From positions 124,001 to 188,000 of the forward strand of contig CAOLHI010002119.1 of NCBI GenBank assembly GCA_948474755.1: a stretch of 64,000 nucleotides of DNA, written 5' to 3'. The stretch is from Ctenosaura bakeri. Its lineage: Eukaryota; Chordata; Lepidosauria; Squamata; Iguanidae. The translations under genes and the position numbers were made by a program. This document shows positions 57,490-64,000 of the stretch, in pieces. The stretch's first letter is position 1, and each line of letters begins with the position of its first letter. The notes under the pieces are model-generated. The model had not been told where the DNA came from. It searched no databases and saw nothing but the letters and a program-made list of their open reading frames with translations.

Positions 57490-57719
57490 ATGGTGCTGAG
57501 AAATTGGGCTGTGAGCCATTGTTAGCTGGCCAGGCAGTGGCAGGCAGAAATGGAGGACTACCAGAGGTGAGTATTTAAAGGCTACACAGCCTGATTGGTG
57601 CTACCGAGAGGGACTGTTCCCTTGAAAAAGAACCACTGGTGGGGGGGAGCAGGGGTTGGAGAAACTTGCAAATAATTAAATCCATGAAAGTGAAACCCGC
57701 AAATGTGGAGGGCTGACTG
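57490..57719. mobile_element. Tigger-like MITE, right half
   Basis: The right end AATCCATGAAAGTGAAACCC, then GCAAATGTGGAGGGCTGACT and GTA, matches the right ends at 54994 and 17653. No left terminus is found, so the element is truncated or its left end has diverged. Confidence 0.6.
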
Positions 57720-58117
57720 TACAATGCCCAATTAATGCCATTCTCCCAACACAACCTGAGCTACAACCTATTCTGGACCATAACACTCCCATCTCATAGG
57801 CCTAGGAGAGTATGCTGTTTGATAGTCTCCCAAGAGAAAATAGTTGCTTGTAAGTAATAACAGCCCACCCAGCTAAGACACAGACCATGCTTCAGACCCC
57901 TGTGCTAAACCTATCCCCAGCTCAGGCAACATTACTACAGGAACTAGGGACATTTAGCCTCAGAAATTGCAGAAGTTCTCTCATTAGGATAATATTTCAA
58001 TTTTCCAGGATTCTTTCCTGTTGATTTGAATGTTATACCTCTTTAACAGAAACACTTCAAAGGAAACTCAAGAATGAAATAGCTAGATTACAATTTAAAA
58101 TTTTATTTTATTAATTC
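57720..58117. other. Unassigned DNA
   Basis: No gene or recognised repeat is seen. Confidence 0.4.
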
Positions 58118-58739
58118 AGGTCTCAGTCAAGTCATATGAACATGAGTCAGCAGTGTAATGAGGTAGCCAAGAAGGCCAATGCTATTCCTGGTTGCACCAA
58201 TAGGAATATGGTGTCTAGATCGAGGGAGGTGATGGTACCACTCTATTCTGCATTGGTTAGGCCTCATTTGGAATACTGGGTCCAGTTCTGGGCACCTCAA
58301 TTCAAGAAGGATATCGAGAAGCTGGAACATGTCCAGAGGAGGGCGACCAACATGGTGAAGGGTCTGGAAGTCATGGCCTATGAGGAACAGCTTGAGGAGC
58401 TGTGTATGTTTAGTCTGCAGAAGAGAAGGTTAAGGGGGGACATGATAGCCATGTTTAAATATTTGAAGGGATGTCATATCGAGGAGGGAGTGGGCTTGTT
58501 TTCTGCTGCTCCAGAGACTAGGACAAAGAGCAATGGATTCAAGCTGCAGGAAAGGAGATTCCACTTGAACCTCAGGAAGAATATGCCGCCTCGGAGTGTG
58601 GTGGAGTTTTCTTCTTTGGAGGTTTTTAAGCAGAGGCTGGATGGCCATCTGTTGGGAGGGCTTTGATGGGTGTTCCTGCATAGCAGGGAGTTGGACTCAA
58701 TGGCCCCTGGGATCTCTTCCAACTCTATGATTCTATATT
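58118..58739 (+). mobile_element. CR1 LINE, short 5'-truncated copy
   Basis: The C-terminal coding region is followed by the CR1 3' end (GGGATCTCTTCCAACTCTAT, then GATTCTATATTCT) with the octamer-type terminal repeat. It belongs to the same subfamily as the copy at 7481-8935 but starts far downstream of the catalytic motifs. Confidence 0.92.
58136..58666 (+). pseudogene. CR1 ORF2 C-terminal fragment
   Basis: The open frame of 176 codons aligns collinearly with about residues 268-453 of the fragment at 7556-8917. Shared blocks are [66 protein letters not shown] and [14 protein letters not shown]. Relative to that copy, 11 residues between NLRKN and PRSV are deleted, which keeps the frame. No reverse-transcriptase catalytic residue is included, so it cannot be functional. 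Confidence 0.85.
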
Positions 58740-58917
58740 CTCCTACAAGGTCACTGTAAGTGAAAACACAAGCATTATAGCTTAGTTAAGCAGATTATTG
58801 CTCACTATTGGTTTTACGAGTGGTCACAGCATGCTTATATTGCATACATTTCAGCTGTATTAGAACTGTCATTTAAAAAAAAATTAGCTATTAACCAATT
58901 TTCCTTACAAAAAATTA

Positions 58918-59026
58918 CTGTATTTGCTGACATATAGGACTCACTTTTTTTCTCAAAAAATACTGTATGAAAATGAGGTGCATCTTATACACCAGTGCAT
59001 CTTACACACTGGCAAATATGGTACTG
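58918..59026. mobile_element. Short palindromic MITE (ATTTGCTGAC-type), copy 2
   Basis: CTGTATTTGCTGACATATAG on the left and CACTGGCAAATATGGTA on the right form inverted ends, with GTGCATCTTATACACCAGTG in the middle. It is related to 14156-14275 but diverged. Confidence 0.5.
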
Positions 59027-59280
59027 TTAATCTCTGTATATACGGATACTCACCCATACACACTCCTTTGTCTATTGAAGATAACACTTCATATATGTGG
59101 TATAGTGGGTTCTATGCCATCAAAGCTTAAGCCACATGTGCTCAGTCTTTCTAAGTCTTTAAGTTTTTATAGTGACACAATATTTTATTTTTATTTATTA
59201 ACTAGTGTATTTACCTGGCATTGCCTAGGGTTTTTATTTTCCTCTTAAGAACGCACCAAACTGTCATCTCCATTTTCTGT

Positions 59281-59590
59281 AACTTTGGTCCATTTCCCAA
59301 TGCAATCTGTATTCAGAATTATTTACATACACAGTTTGGGCTCCTGAGGGAGTATACTGTCCTCCTCCTTGCTGCTAGGCCTCATCTTCATAGCAAAGGG
59401 CCTATTTGTATAACTGTAAATTTTCCCCATATTCCCCAATCCAATCTTCGTTCATAGTTATTAACATACAGAGGTTGGGTTCCTGTGGGAATACACTGTC
59501 CTCCTCTTTGCTACGAGGCATCATCTCCGTAGCAACCAGTCTATTCCAGTACCTACAACTTTTCCCCATAGTCCCCAATCCAATCTGTGT
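59281..59590. repeat. 139-bp tandem repeat inside Helitron C
   Basis: The landmark CCCAATCCAATCT (with small variants) starts at 59295, 59434 and 59573, exactly 139 bp apart. Each unit also contains the inverse of ACCCAACCTCTGTATGTTAA and of TAGCAGCAAGGAGGAGGACA. The third copy is partial. Confidence 0.9.
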
Positions 59591-59758
59591 TGTCTGGTGA
59601 CATTAATGTACTCGCTTTTTTCTTTCTTTCTTTTGAATTTGTGCAATGGCTTTATGTTTTTCTGGAAGCATTTTTTGTTTTGAATTTAAACTTTAAGATT
59701 CCTTACATATCGAACCCATACAATCTACTGTGTGAGGTGAGAAGACCTTGTAACTATG

Positions 59759-59959
59759 GCCATTTCTGCACTACACTGTTATAGTGCTCTTATTCCACTT
59801 GCAACATCCTTTGTAATTCTGGGGTTTGTAGTTTACTGAGGCCAAAGACCCATCTGGCTGAGAATTCTTAAATGCCCCTCCTTAAACTACAAATCCCAGG
59901 ACTCCATAGGATGTTGAAAGTGGAATAATAGCACTATGACCAGTGTAGTATGGAAATTG
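59759..59959. mobile_element. 201-bp palindromic MITE (family A), copy 3
   Basis: The left arm GCCATTTCTGCACTACACTG and the right arm GTAGTATGGAAATTG are inverted. The interior (TCCACTTGCAACATCC against GGATGTTGAAAGTGGA) matches the other two copies. Perfect ACTATG hexamers flank it (59753-59758 and 59960-59965). The element interrupts Helitron copy C and is therefore younger than it. There is no ORF. Confidence 0.85.
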
Positions 59960-60221
59960 ACTATGTTATGTATGTCACTTTTACTTTTCTCACATATGCT
60001 TCCCAAATGTTTTCTGGCATCCTCACTGATGGTAGGTCTCATCTCCATAGCAACTGGCCTGAGGCCCAAGAGCTCTCCACTGAGAATTTTAAAGGCCCCT
60101 CCCTAAACTGCCAACCCCAAGATTTCAACAGCCAGTCTTCTCGCCTCACTTGGCCAATCCTATGAGGTCTTTGCCTGCCTGACAGAGACGAACAGACAAA
60201 CTTTGACTTTTATATAGCAGC

Positions 60222-60984
60222 TACAGTTCCAAAAATCCCAAACTGGTTTACGATATATTACGGCCTATAATTTCTCTCTCCTGTAGATCATTTCTGTCTG
60301 TAATAATTGCTATTACATACCTGTCAAGCTTTTAAATAGGTGCAGTGCCTGAAATACTACAGAAGAATTCAAGTCTTGCAAGAACCAAAGGCAGATGCCT
60401 CTGAATCGAGTTAAAGGGGCTGTTTAACTGTGCAGCCCACAACCATGCGCATCAAACAGAAATGGAGAGAGCCAGCTGCCAGAGACAATACACAAGCCTT
60501 CAATTCTCTCAAGCCACAAAGCCTCAGAGCTTGTTCCAGAGGGCTTTGTGCCTAGAATAAGTTTTGATTCCTCTCTGATTCAATACAGCTGTGAACTAGC
60601 AAGGCAACTGGCACTTGGCCTCAACCCACGGACAGCTGTACTGAGGGACAGCCACCTTTAGTGGACAAGAGTGGCAAGGCCAAATTGGCATGTTCATGGA
60701 AGCTGCCAAATTCTATACACTATCCCTTAACCATTTGATGCACTTATGAAGCTTGGGTGATGCACTGTGTGCAATGGGAAAACCAAATTATTAGAATGCT
60801 AGTAGCTTACTTGGTAGGAGGGGGGGAAGTCCTAACACTCAAGGGGGAAAAAACATATTCTGTAGCTGAAACAAATGTGGTATATAAGGATAGTGGTGTA
60901 TTACCACCTCAAATAGTACATGAGTTGCATTAATGTCCTGCTTGCTTTTGAGCTTCCTATAGCCAACAAGTTGGCCGTGCTGAG
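60222..60984. other. Unassigned DNA
   Basis: No gene or recognised repeat is seen. Confidence 0.4.
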
Positions 60985-61160
60985 AACAGAAAGCTGAGCT
61001 AGACTGGCCTTTCGTCTCATCCAGAAGGGCTCTCATATCCACCAATGGTAAGGTATGAAATGCCTATTTAACCCACTGGCCATCCAGCCCAGTACCACCG
61101 CCTCTAAATGACAGTGGGTCTCATCATGATCTTCCCCAGTCCTATTATCTGAGATCTGGC
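60985..61160 (+). mobile_element. Dispersed amniote repeat fragment, unclassified
   Basis: GAAAGCTGAGCTAGACTGGC, CTTTCGTCTCATCCAGAAGG, then GCTCTCATAT, and a following CCATCCAGCCCAGTACCACC resemble a repeat whose reverse appears at 22833-22880. The family is not assigned. Confidence 0.4.
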
Positions 61161-61425
61161 AGCCAGAACTAAAATGAATGAAATTCATGTGCTCTCACAC
61201 TGACGGTCCTCAGACCTTCTTTGATATTTAAACAGAGGTTTTTAAATAAGCTGTGGATGGACATCTGTCAGACTTTAGCTGTGGATTCCTGCCCTTGCAA
61301 GGCACTGGACTAGATGACCCTCATAATCCTTTCCAGCTCAAACTACCGTATTTGATAGAAACATCATCAGTGTTCATCCACCACCACTAGCAGCAATAGC
61401 AATAGCAATAGCATGTGTATATCTA
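61161..61425 (+). mobile_element. CR1-like LINE 3'-end fragment and (AGCAAT)n tract
   Basis: 61215-61345 reads TTTTTAAATAAGCTGTGGAT, then CACTGGACTAGATGACCCTC and ATCCTTTCCAGCTC. This resembles the CR1-type 3' end, though more diverged. Hexamer AGCAAT repeats at 61390-61412 belong to the tail of the following SINE. Confidence 0.5.
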
Positions 61426-61622
61426 TACCATTTATCAGCTAAGTGCTCTCTAAGCGGTTTACAATTTGTTAGCTAATTGCCCCCAACAAGCTGGGTACTC
61501 ATTTTACTGACCTGCATAAGGATGGAAGGCTGAGTTAACCTGGAGCCTGGCAGGATCGAACTCACAACCTTGTGGCTGCAGTACCAGCATTTAACCATTG
61601 CGCCACCAGGGCTCCCTAGTGG
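61390..61622 (-). mobile_element. tRNA-derived SINE of a third type
   Basis: On the minus strand it begins GAGCCCTGGTGGCGCAATGG, then TTAAATGCTGGTACTGCAG, with a B-box-like GGTTGTGAGTTCGATCCTGC. These are good tRNA-like pol III promoter boxes. The body (AGCTTGTTGGGGGCAATTAG, then CTAACAAATTGTAAACCGC) is not the Sauria SINE body. The 3' end has (ATTGCT)n repeats rather than an A tail. It differs from the Sauria and 5S-headed families in head and tail. Confidence 0.7.
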
Positions 61623-63078
61623 TGGTAGATACTACCAAGGATCATCTTTATTGAAGTATATATAAAAAGCCAAGATCCAGATTCAAGAATAGTTATTAAC
61701 TTGACAATTGTAGCATGCAACTGTTTAGCAGAAGCCACCGAAGTCGGAATGGCCAGTCCATAGCTTGTAACTGGTTATTCATCTGCCAACAGCTGAACTC
61801 ACTTGGCTTTTCTACTGGTTTAACTGTAGAGACTACCGGGAGAGAGAGCAGAAAGCCAGAGCAGCCCCTTAAAAGAGCCACTCATTAAACCAGCCACAGC
61901 CTTGTGGCAGGGGAATGCCTGACCCTCTACCACCATGGGGCAGAAGATAGCCTTACCAGTAGGAAGCCCCAGTGTCTTAAGGGATAAAAAAAACAGATTT
62001 CTCTCACAATTGTTTAGTGCTTGCAACAAGATTTGTGGCTTAATGTGGCATTTTAATATCCGAGGAAATTACCCTGGCCAGTACAAACGCTTGTCACAGT
62101 TTTCCAAGGGCTGGCTGCTCAAAATCACAGGAACTCTGAAAATACACCAGCAACTTCATATTTTAAAAAGATGGAAAGCCCATCTCCAACAGGATTGTTT
62201 GAAGAAGTTGTAGTCCACTGCATCTTGATTGGAAGAAAGTGCATCGGAAGGACTGCTTTGTAATGTCTTTTGTATTTTTCTCATAATTTCCAGGGTACAA
62301 CATAAGAACTGGCTACTTGATTGAACCAGTGAGCATTTCCCCATATTTCCCTTACTTTTCAATGATACAGTATCAACAGCAATTCATTAGCATTTCTACA
62401 CACCACCTTTACAGACTACAGTAACAAATAACAACCTGATGAGCGAACAGTGTAACTCATTCCTTCTGACAAATAACATTCCACATTCTGCCTTCACCTG
62501 ACTCATTTGATGCCTAGTTCATTTCACTCCTGGACTGCTGGTTGACTTTAGTCTGCAGTCTGCCTCACCTAGTGTACCTGCTCTCTGGTAGCATCCTCTA
62601 TGCTTGAACTCAGACTGTCTAGACTCTGTTTTTGAAAATGCCCTTCTTTGAATTGCCTGTTGACTGTAGGACTTTGCTACCAGAGCCTGTCTGATCCTAG
62701 AAGCTTACTGCTTTCTTACAGCATACATGACTGGCATACAGCAAGTATTGGGAGGAAAATACACATGGGCATCTGCTGTCCAACAAAATCTGCTTTTCAG
62801 ATGGTGTTGCAACTATCTCAACAGTGTTATTACAAGCATTTGCCATTAAATCAGATTGACAGAAGAGACAATCAAGAAGTAAAAGGAAAAAAAGGAACAC
62901 TATATTCAGAAAAGGAAAGAATGAAGGAAAGCAAGAAAATCACGTGGAAATGTAGATAAGTGTTATTATAAGATTTGCTCTGTTAATAAACCAGCATGTA
63001 AATATATTTTAGAAAATCATCATACCAATCAGAAAGATGAAACAAAGGTGATACAAATTAATAAAATACAGCAAGAAC

Positions 63079-63079
<1 letters not shown>
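61623..63079. other. Unassigned DNA
   Basis: No gene or recognised repeat is seen. The frame at 62648-62959 (103 codons) has no domain features. Confidence 0.4.
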
Positions 63080-63127
<48 letters not shown>

Positions 63128-63129
63128 TG
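63080..63129. repeat. (AT)n(GTAT)n compound microsatellite
   Basis: About ten AT units are followed by seven GTAT units. Confidence 0.95.
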
Positions 63130-63314
63130 TTTTATGTTGTGTTTTGTTTTTCTCACTGTAGTGGTTAAGTCTTGCTTTTTTTTTCTGGTCACAGTGCCCA
63201 TAACTGTCATTCAGCACATCTACAATTAAGGCATATCACAGAAATTTAAGTGGAGTGTGGCAACAACTGCTCACCTACCACATACACACACACATATCAA
63301 TAAACATTCTGTTT

Positions 63315-63346
<32 letters not shown>

Positions 63347-64000
63347 TTCCAAAAGCTCACAGAGCTGAAAGGAGATAAACACTGGGGCAGCCTGTGCTGA
63401 TAGCTCTCAGAGAAGAAAATTCCTTGGATGGACTTTTTTTTTAAAGAAAGGATTTAGGATTATGACAACCTAATGCAGCAGTGATTTTTAATTACCGTAG
63501 TTCAGACAATGCCTGTACTCTTGCTTACTTTAGGATTTATTCATAATTAGTTTACACAAAAAGAAGTTTTCAAGTTAAAAAAAATAAAAATGCTACTTCA
63601 AATATTTACATTTTTCTATTAATTTGAAGGACAATGAGTTCATGGAGCATGTAATACCATTAACAAAAGGGGAGTTTTAAAGTTTCCTGCTCTGTTTGCA
63701 CAGCATACACAAACTGAAAGGCATTTAAACTACCATGGACAATGCTTCCTGCAGCCATTGATTAAGTAAACTATTCCCAGTGGATTATGGAAACCAGATT
63801 AATGTTGAGGAAAGAGACACAGAGATGGCTTGTTGGAGAGGGCCAAAGGTTAACCTCTGGGTCAGAAGGCTGAGCAAACAAATTGTCTGTATACTTTCTT
63901 GGTTCTCGATAAAGACAAAACAAAAATTTAAGTCTTGGACAGTATTGGAGTTAAGCTGTGACATGTTTAAAGACAGGCACCCAACCATTACTTGCATGTA
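63130..64000. other. Unassigned DNA with a (TTTC)n tract
   Basis: A (TTTC)n microsatellite lies at 63313-63350. The rest shows no gene or recognised repeat. Confidence 0.45.

Larger units (their letters stand above)
59202..60221 (-). mobile_element. Non-autonomous Helitron, copy C
   Basis: On the minus strand the 3' end is CTAG (59202-59205) followed by T. It is preceded by a hairpin-like CCTAGGCAATGCCAGG and TAAATACA. The 5' end reads GCTGCTATATAAAAGTCAAA near 60221, so the expected TC start has mutated. Interior blocks follow copies A and B: CCTCATAGGATTGGCC, the MITE-like core, GTTGCTATGGAGATGAG. At 1,020 bp it is longer because it contains about 2.3 tandem copies of a 139-bp unit and a nested 201-bp palindromic MITE. 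There is no coding capacity. Confidence 0.8.

Noticed and set aside
61560..61622. tRNA gene on the minus strand
   Set aside because: A- and B-box-like sequences are present, but the segment continues into a SINE body and tail, so it is a SINE head.
62648..62959. 103-codon frame as a small gene
   Set aside because: The N-terminal half has no domain and the Lys-rich end reflects A-rich DNA.
5791..63350. Regularly spaced repeats as CRISPR arrays
   Set aside because: The regular repeats are uninterrupted microsatellites or a 139-bp tandem array. None alternates a repeat with unique spacers, and the repeat content is vertebrate.

Overview
This 64 kb window looks like repeat-rich, AT-rich non-coding DNA (intergenic or deep intronic) from a squamate reptile, most likely a lizard. 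The lineage call rests on the mix of repeats: tRNA-derived Sauria SINEs whose 3' ends match an RTE/BovB LINE, 5S-rRNA-headed SINEs with the same type of tail, BovB reverse-transcriptase remnants, CR1 and L2 LINEs, a degenerate L1, Helitrons, and many Tigger-like, hAT-like and palindromic MITEs. I found no host protein-coding gene, rRNA gene, functional tRNA gene or CRISPR array. Every longer reading frame that I can explain belongs to a retrotransposon or to a low-complexity tract.

Layout. 0-9 kb: Sauria SINEs (one split by a later insertion), a degenerate L2, a palindromic MITE carrying a nested SINE, a second MITE of that family, a 200-bp palindromic MITE, and the best preserved coding element, a 5'-truncated CR1 with an open reverse-transcriptase frame (7556-8917, minus). 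9-23 kb: an L1 fragment, a hAT-like element, two BovB pieces joined head-to-head beside a 5S-headed SINE, a Tigger-like MITE, a second 200-bp palindrome, a longer L1 remnant, and a CR1 interrupted by an RTE 3' end. 23-39 kb: sparse, with a SINE, L2 and CR1 3' ends, Tigger-like elements and a palindrome; 28.3-33.2 kb is the longest stretch with no recognised interspersed repeat. 39-52 kb: BovB 3' ends, Helitron copy A, a CpG-rich Tigger-like MITE, Helitron copy B split by an L2, 5S-headed SINEs and a possible LTR-like block. 52-64 kb: further MITEs, a second hAT-like copy, a CR1 C-terminal fragment, and Helitron copy C holding a 139-bp tandem repeat and a nested 201-bp palindrome.

The most informative content is the record of transposition. 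Several nested insertions have readable target-site duplications and give relative ages. Three related non-autonomous Helitrons carry a segment also found in the palindromic MITE families. I found no evidence for a novel multi-gene biological system. Family names come from recognised sequence features rather than database searches, and most element boundaries are accurate to about 5-20 bp.
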